Below are positions 35,264 to 43,438 of a stretch of 64,000 nt of DNA, one piece after another; the first letter of the stretch is position 1; each line of letters starts with the position of its first letter. The translations under genes were made by a program, and so were the position numbers. This DNA is from Nocardia brasiliensis ATCC 700358 (GTDB lineage Bacteria > Actinomycetota > Actinomycetes > Mycobacteriales > Mycobacteriaceae): assembly GCF_000250675.2 (NCBI RefSeq), contig NC_018681.1:7068001-7132000 (forward strand), written 5' to 3'. Below the pieces are notes generated by a model. It had not been told where the DNA came from. It did not search any database and was given only the letters and a program-made list of their open reading frames with translations.

Positions 35264-35379
35264 CGCCGCCCCGCACGAACGCGGACCGACCCGTCGCGCA
35301 ACCGCGCCGCCCTGGACTGCCGCCACCACACCGCCGTCACGATCAGTGCGACCACCGGTGCCCACCGCCAACGTCCCAT
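35260..35379 (-). CDS. 39-aa membrane micropeptide coupled to the monooxygenase
   Basis: An open frame of 39 codons starting MGRWRWAPVVALIVTAVWWR, one membrane helix followed by a basic tail. GGGAG lies 5 bases before the ATG, and the stop overlaps the monooxygenase ATG by four bases, which supports real, coupled translation. It is the first cistron after the palindromic operator. It could anchor the monooxygenase at the membrane or serve only as a leader peptide. Confidence 0.6.
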   Translation of the reverse strand: MGRWRWAPVVALIVTAVWWRQSRAARLRDGSVRVRAGRR

Positions 35380-35389
35380 GCTCACTCCC

Positions 35390-35418
35390 TAGAGGCTCTA
35401 AATTATTTAGAGCCTCTA
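35390..35418. promoter_or_regulatory. Perfect 29-bp palindromic operator (TetR site)
   Basis: TAGAGGCTCTAAA, centre TTA, and TTTAGAGCCTCTA are exact reverse complements, with 13-base arms. It lies 11 bases upstream of the micropeptide-monooxygenase operon and 59 bases before the divergent TetR gene, so one bound dimer pair could silence both promoters. Confidence 0.9.
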
Positions 35419-35476
35419 AGACACCATAGATGCCCTAAGCTGTCAACGGGCACGACAGATCAGCAGAAGGGTGAGG

Positions 35477-36202
35477 ATGTCGACACAGAGCGGCGGCAGG
35501 CGCGAGCGGCAACGCAAGGCCACCTTGCGGGAAGTGCACGAGGCGGCACGCACACTGCTGGTCGAGCAGGGATCGGCCGCGGTCACGGTCAACGCGGTGG
35601 CTCGGCAGGTCGGCATGAGCGGACCTGCGCTCTACCACTACTACGCCGGCCACGACGCCCTGGTCGGCGCGGTGACCGCGGATTTCTTCGACGAACTGGC
35701 CGCCACGATGGAAGAAGCGCGCGACGCTCGTGCGCACGCGCCGGTCGGCGAGCGCATCCTTGCGGTCTGCCGCGCCATGCGCACCTGGGCGATCACGCAC
35801 CCGGCCGAGTTCGGCTGGATCTTCACCGCGCCGATCGCGCCCCCGAACCGGCACCCGGATTCCGAACGCCATCGAGCCGGGCAGCGCTTCGAACGCGTGC
35901 TGCGCGACCTGACGATCGAACTCTGGCAGACCCGCCCGTTCCCGGTGCCGGACCTGGCCGAGCTGCCCGCGTCTTTACGCGCGCAGTTGATCGACTACTC
36001 GGCGAGCATCGGCGAACAGCTGCCGCCCGCGGCCGCACACGTCTTCCTGTCCTGTTGGATTCGCTTGTATGGCCTGCTCTGCATGGAGGTCCTGCACCAG
36101 CTCGACTTCGCGTACTCGGACCTCGAGCCGGTCTACGAAGAATGCCTGCGCGACCTCAGCCGCATCCTCGGCCTGGCACCCGCCGACCGGCCGGCCGCGT
36201 GA
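35477..36202 (+). CDS. TetR-family transcriptional regulator
   Basis: A 241-residue repressor. The helix-turn-helix is VTVNAVARQVGMSGPALYHYYAGHDALV; the remainder is the TetR ligand-binding domain with the WG-type segment HVFLSCWIRLYGLLCMEVL. ATG 35477 is preferred because AGAAGG stands 6 bases upstream; the GTG two codons earlier abuts it. It faces the monooxygenase operon across a perfect palindrome, so it very probably represses that operon and itself. Confidence 0.92.
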   Translation: MSTQSGGRRERQRKATLREVHEAARTLLVEQGSAAVTVNAVARQVGMSGPALYHYYAGHDALVGAVTADFFDELAATMEEARDARAHAPVGERILAVCRAMRTWAITHPAEFGWIFTAPIAPPNRHPDSERHRAGQRFERVLRDLTIELWQTRPFPVPDLAELPASLRAQLIDYSASIGEQLPPAAAHVFLSCWIRLYGLLCMEVLHQLDFAYSDLEPVYEECLRDLSRILGLAPADRPAA

Positions 36203-36218
36203 GGACCGCGCCGCCGAA

Positions 36219-36674
36219 TCAGAGGATGGCGAAGGCGACGACCAGGCCCAACGCGAAGTGCGCCGCGGCCACGACGAGGACCTCGGTGGTGTAGGTCTCG
36301 GAGTGCAGGGCGGCGCCGATATCGATACCGAGCGCCTTCTCGATCACCCGCACCGAAATGACCTGCGCGACAATGCCGACCAGGCCGAACACCAGGGCGG
36401 CGATGAGCCCCTCGGACAGCTTGCCGCCGCTGCCGACGGCCAGGATGGCGAGCACCACGATGAACGCCATGCTGATCATGCCCGCGGCGGTGACGATGAT
36501 CGCGTTGGGCTTGCCCTCGACGACCAGCGCGCGCAGCTTGCCCGGCGTGGTCAGGTCGATGGCGTAGAAGCCGACGAGCATCAGCACCAGACCGATGAGG
36601 GCGTAGAGGATGATCGCTCCGACACCCTCGCCGAGCGAGCTCCAGTACCCCGATTCGAGGGCGACTGCGGTCAT
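36219..36674 (-). CDS. DUF350 membrane protein (YjfL-like)
   Basis: A 151-residue membrane protein with four helices in two DUF350 repeats: AIILYALIGLVLMLVGFYAIDL...TTPG and ALVFGLVGIVAQVISVRVIEKAL. ATG 36674 is preferred over 36677 because AAGG is then better spaced. It is the third gene after a Pro-rich membrane protein and a glutathionylspermidine-synthase-like gene, the combination known from enterobacterial yjfLMC. Function unknown, probably envelope stress. Confidence 0.9.
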   Translation of the reverse strand: MTAVALESGYWSSLGEGVGAIILYALIGLVLMLVGFYAIDLTTPGKLRALVVEGKPNAIIVTAAGMISMAFIVVLAILAVGSGGKLSEGLIAALVFGLVGIVAQVISVRVIEKALGIDIGAALHSETYTTEVLVVAAAHFALGLVVAFAIL

Positions 36675-36714
36675 CATGATCCTTCCGAGGTGTGTTGACT
36701 ACCAGGTGAATTGG

Positions 36715-37881
36715 CTACGAGCTGACGATGCGGTGCGGGACGAAGGCGGAGCCGTCGTCGGTGATCAATCCGGCGGTCTCCCGGATGCCGAGGCCCGCCG
36801 CGGTGTCGCCGACGATCCAGGCACCCAGCACGGGGCGCATGTCGTCGAATTCCGGTAGCGGATCGAGTAATTGGTAGACGTAGCCTTCTTCGCCGTAGAC
36901 ACCGCCGGTGGCGGTCTCCAGTCCGGCGCCGACGATGGTCATGTTGGCGCCCTCGCGGCCGAGCTTCGGTTTGCGGATGTACTCGGTGAGCTCGTTGGGC
37001 TGATCGAGGTAGGCGGGCAACAGGTTCGGGTGACCGGGGTACATCTCCCACAGCACCGCGAGGATCGCCTTGTTGCTCAGCAATGTCTTCCAGAGCGGCT
37101 CGATCCACATCGTCTGCGGCAGGCTCGTGACCACGCGCTTGCCGAAATCGTCGTCGAGCGCCCACTCCCACGGGTACAGCTTGAAGATCGCTTCGATCGG
37201 CGCCTCGGCCAGATCCACGAAACGCTCCAGCTCCGTGTCGAATCCGACCTCTTCGATGGGTAGCGCGATGGTGTCGAACCCGGCCTCGGCCGCCGTCTCT
37301 TGCATGTAGGCCGTGGTGACGTTGTCCTCGCCGGTGGCGTCGGCGCCGGACCAGCTGAAGTGCAGCTGCGCGGTCGGCAGCGTGTCCCGCAGCTCGGTCC
37401 AGCGTTCGACCAGCTTCTCGTGCAACGAATTCCACTGATCGCCGTCGGGGTACAGCGCGGTCAGCCAGTGCCACTGCACGATCGCCGCCTCCAGCAGCGA
37501 GGTCGGCGTGTCCGCGTTGTATTCGAGCAGTTTCGCGGGACGACGCGCGTCATAGCGCAGATCGAAGCGGCCGTAGACGTGCGGGTCGCTGCGCCGCCAG
37601 GATTCGGCGATCGGTCCCCAGGTCCATTCGGGCAGGCCGAAATCCTTGAACCGTTCGGTGAGCACGATGTGCTCCACCGCGTTCAGGCACATCGAGTGCA
37701 GCAGTTCGACATCGGCTTCCAGCGCGAGGATTTCCGGCATCTCGAACTCGTAGTGCACCGATTCGTCCCAGTACGGCCGCGGCTGACCGCTGGCGTCGCG
37801 GCCCGGCGAACCGTAGACCAGCCCTTGGCTTTCGGTGATCTGCTGCCACCCCGGGCGGGGTGTACTGCGCACGCGCCGCAT
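36715..37881 (-). CDS. Glutathionylspermidine synthase-like ATP-grasp protein (YjfC/YgiC type)
   Basis: A 388-residue ATP-grasp ligase of the C-terminal glutathionylspermidine synthase family without an amidase domain. Signatures include LLEYNADTPTSLLEAAIVQW, KLYPWEWALDDDFGK and KPKLGREGANMTIV. Enterobacterial YgiC/YjfC belong to this stand-alone group and their substrates are unknown; actinobacteria lack glutathione, so an amide bond between other partners is expected. The start overlaps the stop of the upstream gene by one base (TGATG), and the DUF350 gene follows after 40 bases. Confidence 0.93.
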   Translation of the reverse strand: MRRVRSTPRPGWQQITESQGLVYGSPGRDASGQPRPYWDESVHYEFEMPEILALEADVELLHSMCLNAVEHIVLTERFKDFGLPEWTWGPIAESWRRSDPHVYGRFDLRYDARRPAKLLEYNADTPTSLLEAAIVQWHWLTALYPDGDQWNSLHEKLVERWTELRDTLPTAQLHFSWSGADATGEDNVTTAYMQETAAEAGFDTIALPIEEVGFDTELERFVDLAEAPIEAIFKLYPWEWALDDDFGKRVVTSLPQTMWIEPLWKTLLSNKAILAVLWEMYPGHPNLLPAYLDQPNELTEYIRKPKLGREGANMTIVGAGLETATGGVYGEEGYVYQLLDPLPEFDDMRPVLGAWIVGDTAAGLGIRETAGLITDDGSAFVPHRIVSS

Positions 37882-38678
37882 CAGGACCCGCTGCCCGTGC
37901 TCTTGCTGCCGAGCCCGCCGCGCTGAACGGTGGTGCCGCTCTTGGTCTTTATCTCGGCGCTCTTGGGTTTCACCGTGGTGCCGCCGGTCGGCGGCTTGCC
38001 GATCGTCGGGGTGCCGCCGTAGTAGTAGCGGTACTGCGGACCGCCACCGAGGATGATCAGGCCGGGGCTGACGTGCGGTCCACCGTCACCGACGAAGCCG
38101 GGACGTCCGTCGCCGCAGTAGCTGTCCTCGACCACGATTTCCTGGCCGTTCTCGGTCTTCACGCACGACGCGGTGACTTTGTCCGGCGCGGTGATCGCCC
38201 GGTAGGCGAGATAGCCGCCGCCGACCAGCGCGGCGACGCCGACGATCGCGGCACCGCCGATCATCACCCGTTTGCGGCCGCGCTTCTTGGCTTCTTCGGC
38301 GGCGGCCGCGGCACGCTGCGCCGCTTCGGCCCGCTTGCGCGCCTTGTCCCTGGCGCGAGCCTCGGCGACGGTCGGTGGTCGCGGCTGCGTGACGCCGGCT
38401 TCTTGCCGCTGCATACTGCCTTGCCGTGCAGGTTGCGCCGGATCTCCGGCGCCGGGCTCGCTCGGCGGCGTTGCGCCGAACTGCCCGGGGATCGGCCCCA
38501 AGGGCGGCTCGGCGCTCCACTGTTGCCCGGCACTCGGCGGGCCGGCCTCGGCCGGCGGCTCGGAGTGCCACGACTGGCCTGGATTCGACGGCGGCTGAAC
38601 GGGATTCGACGGCGGCTGCGGGGTGCCCTCGTTCGGCCCGGCGCCGGAACGGTCCTCACCCGGATTCTGTGTGCTCAC
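37881..38678 (-). CDS. Pro/Gln-rich single-pass membrane protein (YgiB/YjfM-like position)
   Basis: A 265-residue protein. About 115 N-terminal residues are Pro/Gly/Gln-rich and disordered. A basic helix (RARDKARKRAEAAQR...KKRGRKR) precedes one membrane helix (VMIGGAAIVGVAALVGGGYLAY). The outer part has VTASCVKTENGQEIVVEDSYC and a Gly/Tyr-rich segment PQYRYYYGGTP, resembling DUF1190 proteins such as YgiB. The start is GTG 38678. It is the first gene of the three-gene DUF350 operon; an exported part that interacts with the envelope is inferred. Confidence 0.8.
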   Translation of the reverse strand: MSTQNPGEDRSGAGPNEGTPQPPSNPVQPPSNPGQSWHSEPPAEAGPPSAGQQWSAEPPLGPIPGQFGATPPSEPGAGDPAQPARQGSMQRQEAGVTQPRPPTVAEARARDKARKRAEAAQRAAAAAEEAKKRGRKRVMIGGAAIVGVAALVGGGYLAYRAITAPDKVTASCVKTENGQEIVVEDSYCGDGRPGFVGDGGPHVSPGLIILGGGPQYRYYYGGTPTIGKPPTGGTTVKPKSAEIKTKSGTTVQRGGLGSKSTGSGS

Positions 38679-38709
38679 TGTCGAGTCCCCGTCCTAGCCC
38701 GAGCCACCA

Positions 38710-38997
38710 CTAACGCTCCTCGAATCCGGTCAAATCACCCCGCGCGGGCTCCCAGCTTTCCACAACCAACGTCACCCGACCAGGAGTATCGCCGGACCGT
38801 AACAGTTCGAGCAACCGCGCGCAGTCCGCGCGCGGGCCCTCCGCCACGACGTGCACCCGCCCGTCGCGCGCGTTGGTCGCGTGCCCGCTCAGCCCGAGTT
38901 CCAGCGCCCGCGACCGCGTCCACCAGCGAAATCCCACGCCTTGGACGCGGCCGTGCACCCACGCGCTCAGCCGGACGGTTTCGAGCGCCTCCCCCAT
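38710..38997 (-). CDS. acyP: Acylphosphatase
   Basis: A 95-residue acylphosphatase that hydrolyses carboxyl-phosphate bonds. The catalytic loop is HGRVQGVGFRWW, with the following arginine and the conserved asparagine in GHATNARDGRVHVVAEGP. Its ATG overlaps the OsmC gene stop by one base (TGATG). In mycobacteria acyP directly precedes smc; here about 12 kb separate the two. Confidence 0.97.
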   Translation of the reverse strand: MGEALETVRLSAWVHGRVQGVGFRWWTRSRALELGLSGHATNARDGRVHVVAEGPRADCARLLELLRSGDTPGRVTLVVESWEPARGDLTGFEER

Positions 38998-39449
38998 CAG
39001 GCCTCGATGTCGAAGGACAAGGTCACCTTCGTCCCGGCTTGCAGGGTGCGGCCCACCGTGCAGGCCTTGTCGATGGCGCGCTGCACCGTCACCAGCAACC
39101 GCTCGCGCGCCTGCTCGTCCAGTTCGCTGAGATCGAGTTCGAACGACTCGTCCAGCTGCGGGTACACCTCGTTCTCCCGGTCGGCGTCGCCCGAGACGCG
39201 AATGGTCGCGTCGAAGGAATCGCCGAGCTTGCGCGCGAGGGAGAAGTCGGCGCTCAGCCCGGAGCAGCCGGCCAGCGCGATCTTCAGCAGCTCGCCGGGG
39301 GTGAAGGCGCCGGGCACGCCCTGCGAGGCGATCAGCACTTCGGCGCCGCGCGAGCTGCGGCCGGTGTACGCCCGCGTCCCCGTGCGCTCGACCCAGAGTT
39401 CGGTCGGTTGTGCTGCGGTGCTCGCGGAGGTAGCGGTTGGTTCAGCCAT
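38997..39449 (-). CDS. OsmC-family peroxiredoxin-like protein
   Basis: A 150-residue OsmC/Ohr-type thiol peroxidase. ATG 39449 begins MAEPTATSASTAAQ. The first conserved region is PGAFTPGELLKIALAGCSGLSADFSLA with the peroxidatic cysteine, and the second cysteine is in IDKACTVGRTLQ. It would reduce organic hydroperoxides. It is coupled to acyP as in M. tuberculosis (Rv2923c-acyP). The normal upstream neighbour mutM is displaced by about 24 kb. Confidence 0.93.
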   Translation of the reverse strand: MAEPTATSASTAAQPTELWVERTGTRAYTGRSSRGAEVLIASQGVPGAFTPGELLKIALAGCSGLSADFSLARKLGDSFDATIRVSGDADRENEVYPQLDESFELDLSELDEQARERLLVTVQRAIDKACTVGRTLQAGTKVTLSFDIEA

Positions 39450-39612
39450 GGGTCCGATCCTGCCATTCTTTGTCGGAATCAACTCACGCCTGGCAACGCC
39501 GACTGGTCGGTCGCCCATTCCGCGCCGTGCGCAAGCTCTCCGCCGCACCCGAATTCGTGCGCCGAACCGCCGGCGAAGCCCCGCGCGGCGGATCAGGAGG
39601 CGCGCGACACCG

Positions 39613-40359
39613 TCACTCCTGGAAGCGGTAGCCCATGCCCGCTTCGGTGAGCAGGTGTTTGGGGTGTGAGGGGTCGTCCTCGAGCTTGCGTCGCAGCTGG
39701 GCCAGATACACCCGCAGGTAGTGGGTTTCCGTCGCGTACGACGGACCCCACACCTCGCGCAGCAGCTCTTTGCGGCCGACCAGCTTGCCGCGGTTACGGA
39801 CCAGCATCTCGAGCATGCCCCATTCGGTCGGGGTCAGATGCACCGTCTCGTCGTTCTTGGTGACCTTCTTGGCCGCGAGGTCGACGGTGAACGACGAGGT
39901 CACCACCACCGGATCGGACGCGTCGGTATCGGTGGCACCGCGCCGGACCGCGGCGCGCAGCCGGGCGAGCAGCTCGTCCATCCCGAACGGCTTGGTGACG
40001 TAGTCGTCGGCGCCCGCGTCGAGCGCCTCGACCTTGTCCGCCGAGTCGGTGCGCGCCGAGAGCACGATCACCGGCGCCGAGGTCCAGCCACGCAGCCCGG
40101 CGAGCACCTCGATGCCGTCGATATCGGGCAACCCGAGGTCGAGGATCACCACATCGGGATGTTTGTCGGCGGCCGCGCGCAACGCGGCGCCGCCGGTGCC
40201 CGCGGTGATCACCTCGTAGCCGCGGACCGACAGGTTGATCCGCAACGCGCGCACGATCTGCGGTTCGTCGTCGACCACCAGCACCTTGACCGCCGGGGCG
40301 TCCTGCTTCTTCTCGGTCATCGCGACTTCCTGTGTGGTCGTGGACTCCACTGTCGTCAT
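39613..40359 (-). CDS. kdpE: KdpE response regulator
   Basis: A 248-residue OmpR-type response regulator of the potassium system. The receiver has the acidic pair VVDDE, phospho-acceptor Asp74 in ILDLGLPDIDG and Lys123 in YVTKPFG. The winged-helix DNA-binding domain includes HLTPTEWGMLEML and ATETHYLRVYLAQLRRKLE, characteristic of KdpE. The ATG overlaps the kdpD stop by four bases. It should bind the direct repeats found upstream of kdpF. Confidence 0.97.
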   Translation of the reverse strand: MTTVESTTTQEVAMTEKKQDAPAVKVLVVDDEPQIVRALRINLSVRGYEVITAGTGGAALRAAADKHPDVVILDLGLPDIDGIEVLAGLRGWTSAPVIVLSARTDSADKVEALDAGADDYVTKPFGMDELLARLRAAVRRGATDTDASDPVVVTSSFTVDLAAKKVTKNDETVHLTPTEWGMLEMLVRNRGKLVGRKELLREVWGPSYATETHYLRVYLAQLRRKLEDDPSHPKHLLTEAGMGYRFQE

Positions 40360-42902
40360 GAGCTGCTCGCTCCGTTCGCTGCGGCGGGCAGATCGACGAT
40401 CATGGTCAATCCTCCGCCCGGTGTCGGTTCGGCGTGTACGGTGCCGCCCATCGCCTCGACGAAACCGCGCACCACCGACAGGCCGAGGCCGACCCCGGTG
40501 GTGTTGTCCCGGTCGCCGAGCCGCTGGAACGGTTCGAACAGTTGCTCTTCGGCACCCGGCGGGACGCCGGGGCCGGTGTCCACCACCGCGATGGACACCC
40601 GATCGCCCTCGCGTTCGGCGGTGACGCGTACCGGCGGAGGATGGTAGTCGCCGGAACCGGCGGGTTGGGTGAAGGCCATGTCGCGGGTGGCGTGGCGCAG
40701 CGCGTTGTCGATCAGGTTGGCCACCACGCGTTCGAGCAATCCGCTGTCGGCACGCACGGACACGTCGCCGACCTCCACCTTCACCCGGTCCATCGCCGCG
40801 CGCCGCAAGCCGCGCGCGCCCATCCCGACGCTCACCAGCGCCCGGTGCACCACCTCGTCCATGTACACCTGCCGCAGTTGCGGTTTCACCACGCCCACGG
40901 CGAGCCGGGAGGAGTCGAGCAGATTGCCGACCAGCGCGGTCAGCTGGTCCACCGATTCCTCGATGGTCTCCAGCAATTCGCTGGTGTCTTCCGCGGAGAA
41001 CTCGATATCGTCGCTGCGCAAGCTGGACACGGCGGCTTTCGCCCCGGCCAGCGGCGTGCGCAGATCGTGGCTCACCGCGGACAGCAGCGCGCGGCGCAGG
41101 CGGTCCGCCTCGAGCAGGGCCGCCGCGGCGCTCGCCTCCTCTGCGAGCCGGGACTGGCGCACCAGCCCGGCCGCCTGATTGGCCACGGCATTGAGCACCG
41201 GGCGATCACCCGCGGCCAGCGGCCGTCCGGCGAGCAACAGCAGGCTCGTCGCGTCGCCCGCCTGGATGGTGGTGTCGGCGTCCGTCGCGCGCTGCGGCGG
41301 ATCGGCCCCGACTTCGGCGACCACCTGTTCGCCGCACAGCATGCTCACCGCCCGCTGCCCGTAGGTCTCGCGCACCTGTTCCAGCAGGTTGGGCAGATCC
41401 GCGCCGTGCAGCACGGCGCCGGCGAACATCGTCAGCAACTCGGCTTCCTGCGAGGCGCGCCGCGCCTGCAAGGTCTGTTTGGCGGCCACGTCGACCAGCG
41501 CCGCCACCGCCACCGCGACGAACAGCAGCACCACCACGGTGACGAAGTTGTCCGGCTCGGAGATGGTCAGGCTGTAGCGCGGGTCGGCGAAGAACCAGTT
41601 CAACAGCAGGCCGGACAGCAGCGCCGAAAACGCCGCGGGCACAACGCCACCCAGCAGCGCGACCGCGACGACGCCGATGAAGAACACCGCGCTGAGTCCG
41701 CCGAGTTGCAGGTATCCGTCCAGGAAAACGATGCCGATCCCGCACACCGCCATCGGCACGAGCACCGCCGCCAGCCAGGCCCGGATCGGTTGGCGCGGCA
41801 TGAACGAGGACCGGCGCAGGCCGCGGTGCGCCTCCTCGTGGGTCACCATGTGCACGTCGATCTTGCCCGACTGCTGCACCACCGTGGAGCCGATGCCCTC
41901 GTCGAGCATCCGCGCCCACCGGGAACGGCGCGAGGTGCCGAGCACCAGCTGCGTCGCGTTCACCTCGCGCGCGAACTCCAGCAGTGCGGTCGGCACGTCG
42001 TCACCGGTGACGGTGTGCAGCGAGGCGTCCAGACTCGCGGCCAGTTCCCGCAGCCGCGCCAGCCGCGCGGTGGATACCCCGGCCAGCCCGTCGCCCCGAA
42101 CCACGTGCACCAGCACGAGTTCCGCGCTCGCCTTGCTCGCTATGCGGCTCGCCCGACGCACCACGGTCTCCGATTCGGGGCCCCCGGTCACCGCGACGAC
42201 CACCCGCTCGCGCGCCTCCCAGAGCTCGGTGATCTTGTGGTCCGCCCGATATTTGGCCAGTGCGGCGTCGACCTGATCGGCCAGCCACAGCAGCGCCAAT
42301 TCCCGCAGCGCGGTGAGGTTTCCGGGGCGGAAGTAGTTGCGCAGCGCGGCGTCCACCTTGTCGGCGGCGTACACGTTGCCGTGGGAGAGCCTGCGCCGCA
42401 ACGCTTCCGGTGTGAGATCGACCAGTTCGACCTGATCGGCGCCGCGTACCACCGCGTCCGGCACGGTCTCCTTCTGCTGGATCCCGGTGATCTGCTCGAC
42501 CACGTCGTTGAGACTCTCCAGGTGCTGCACGTTCACCGTCGAGATCACGTCGATGCCCGCGTCCAGCAGTTCTTCGACGTCCTGCCACCGCTTTTCGTGT
42601 TTGCTGCCCGGCGCGTTGGTGTGCGCGAGCTCGTCGACCAGCGCCACCGTGGGACGCCGCCGCAGCACCGCCTCGACATCGAGTTCCGGCAGCTCGGCGC
42701 CGCGATAGCGCACCGTTCGCGCCGGGATCCGTTCGATGCCCTCCAGCAACGCCGCGGTCTTGGCCCGGCCGTGCGTCTCCACCACCGCCGCCACCACGTC
42801 ACGGCCGCGCTCGAGGCGCCGGTGGGCCTCGCCGAGCATGGCGTAGGTCTTACCGACTCCCGGCGCGGCGCCGAGGTAGATGCGCAGTTGGCCGCGTTTC
42901 AC
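40356..42902 (-). CDS. kdpD: KdpD sensor histidine kinase
   Basis: An 848-residue potassium and turgor sensor. The N-terminal KdpD domain has the Walker A motif GAAPGVGKTYAMLG and VDELAHTNAPGSKHEKRW. A universal-stress-protein-like domain follows, then four membrane helices around residues 370-470, a GAF-like domain, and the kinase with His612 in AVSHDLRTPLAG and the ATP-binding GPGVPPG motif. The length is close to the 890-residue norm. It precedes kdpE on the strand opposite to kdpFABC. Confidence 0.97.
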   Translation of the reverse strand: MKRGQLRIYLGAAPGVGKTYAMLGEAHRRLERGRDVVAAVVETHGRAKTAALLEGIERIPARTVRYRGAELPELDVEAVLRRRPTVALVDELAHTNAPGSKHEKRWQDVEELLDAGIDVISTVNVQHLESLNDVVEQITGIQQKETVPDAVVRGADQVELVDLTPEALRRRLSHGNVYAADKVDAALRNYFRPGNLTALRELALLWLADQVDAALAKYRADHKITELWEARERVVVAVTGGPESETVVRRASRIASKASAELVLVHVVRGDGLAGVSTARLARLRELAASLDASLHTVTGDDVPTALLEFAREVNATQLVLGTSRRSRWARMLDEGIGSTVVQQSGKIDVHMVTHEEAHRGLRRSSFMPRQPIRAWLAAVLVPMAVCGIGIVFLDGYLQLGGLSAVFFIGVVAVALLGGVVPAAFSALLSGLLLNWFFADPRYSLTISEPDNFVTVVVLLFVAVAVAALVDVAAKQTLQARRASQEAELLTMFAGAVLHGADLPNLLEQVRETYGQRAVSMLCGEQVVAEVGADPPQRATDADTTIQAGDATSLLLLAGRPLAAGDRPVLNAVANQAAGLVRQSRLAEEASAAAALLEADRLRRALLSAVSHDLRTPLAGAKAAVSSLRSDDIEFSAEDTSELLETIEESVDQLTALVGNLLDSSRLAVGVVKPQLRQVYMDEVVHRALVSVGMGARGLRRAAMDRVKVEVGDVSVRADSGLLERVVANLIDNALRHATRDMAFTQPAGSGDYHPPPVRVTAEREGDRVSIAVVDTGPGVPPGAEEQLFEPFQRLGDRDNTTGVGLGLSVVRGFVEAMGGTVHAEPTPGGGLTMIVDLPAAANGASSS

Positions 42903-42974
42903 CTGTCCATCATCGCGTGCCGCGATCCCGGACCCGCGTACCCCTCGGACGGGTCGGCGTGCTGCGCCCGATCC

Positions 42975-43139
42975 TCACGCATCCAGCGGCCCCGGCTCCG
43001 CGCCGTGCAGGCGCTTGACCCGCTCGCCGTCCCCGGCGATGCCGGATACGTCCATTTCGTCGTCCTGGCTCCGGAGCGCGCGAATGAGCAGCGCGCAGCA
43101 CACGAACCCGACGAGCAGGGCCACGGTGACAGCCGACAT
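42975..43139 (-). CDS. 54-aa single-TM protein upstream of kdpD
   Basis: A small open frame starting MSAVTVALLVGFVCCALLIR, one membrane helix followed by a hydrophilic acidic tail. AAAGGA stands 5 bases before ATG 43139. It lies 72 bases before kdpD on the same strand, so it is the first cistron of a kdpDE transcript. No family is recognised; a small accessory to KdpD is conjecture. Confidence 0.6.
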   Translation of the reverse strand: MSAVTVALLVGFVCCALLIRALRSQDDEMDVSGIAGDGERVKRLHGAEPGPLDA

Positions 43140-43241
43140 GACGATCCTTTCTCCGACCGATCGAAACAACCGGTTGCGCTGGAGAGATCCGCCTGGCCGG
43201 GCTTTCCATTACTACCCGCACCCGCGCGGATGAGCTGGATC

Positions 43242-43284
43242 TTTACGGTGTGTTGACGGTATCGCCGCGGCTTTTGACGGCATC
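43242..43284 (+). promoter_or_regulatory. Phased direct repeats, candidate KdpE sites
   Basis: TTGACGGTATC (43253-43263) and TTGACGGCATC (43274-43284) match at 10 of 11 bases and are exactly 21 bases apart. A weaker copy TTTACGGTGTG (43242-43252) abuts the first. A 10-11-base period of direct repeats is the usual binding pattern of OmpR-type regulators. They lie in the divergent kdp promoter region. Confidence 0.6.
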
Positions 43285-43300
43285 CTTTCAATAATCCCGG

Positions 43301-43419
43301 GCCGAGGTGTAAACGAAGCGCAAAGGCAATGGTTCCACCCGCAAAGGAGTCGTAAGGAACCTCGGCAGGACCCGGAACGAAGACTTGACTCGCCCTGGTG
43401 CGCTCGAAAACACGAGCGC
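43301..43419 (+). promoter_or_regulatory. Structured kdp 5' leader with alternative hairpins
   Basis: GCCGAGGT (43301-43308) can pair with ACCTCGGC (43359-43366), while GGTTCC (43331-43336) can pair with GGAACC (43356-43361); the two stems share bases and exclude each other. CGCAAAGG occurs at 43319 and 43340, 21 bases apart. A perfect hairpin GCGCTCG / CGAGCGC at 43400-43419 ends 3 bases before the GGAGG ribosome binding site. No known riboswitch consensus is visible. Confidence 0.45.
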
Positions 43420-43438
43420 TGATGGAGGTTGGTTAGAC

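Noticed and set aside
36715..37881. True glutathionylspermidine synthesis.
   Set aside because: The protein lacks the amidase domain, the window shows a mycothiol-using organism, and stand-alone members of this family have other or unknown substrates.
43285..43438. A ydaO-type c-di-AMP riboswitch before kdp.
   Set aside because: The expected conserved blocks of that riboswitch are not present; only generic stems are seen, so it is reported as an unclassified leader.
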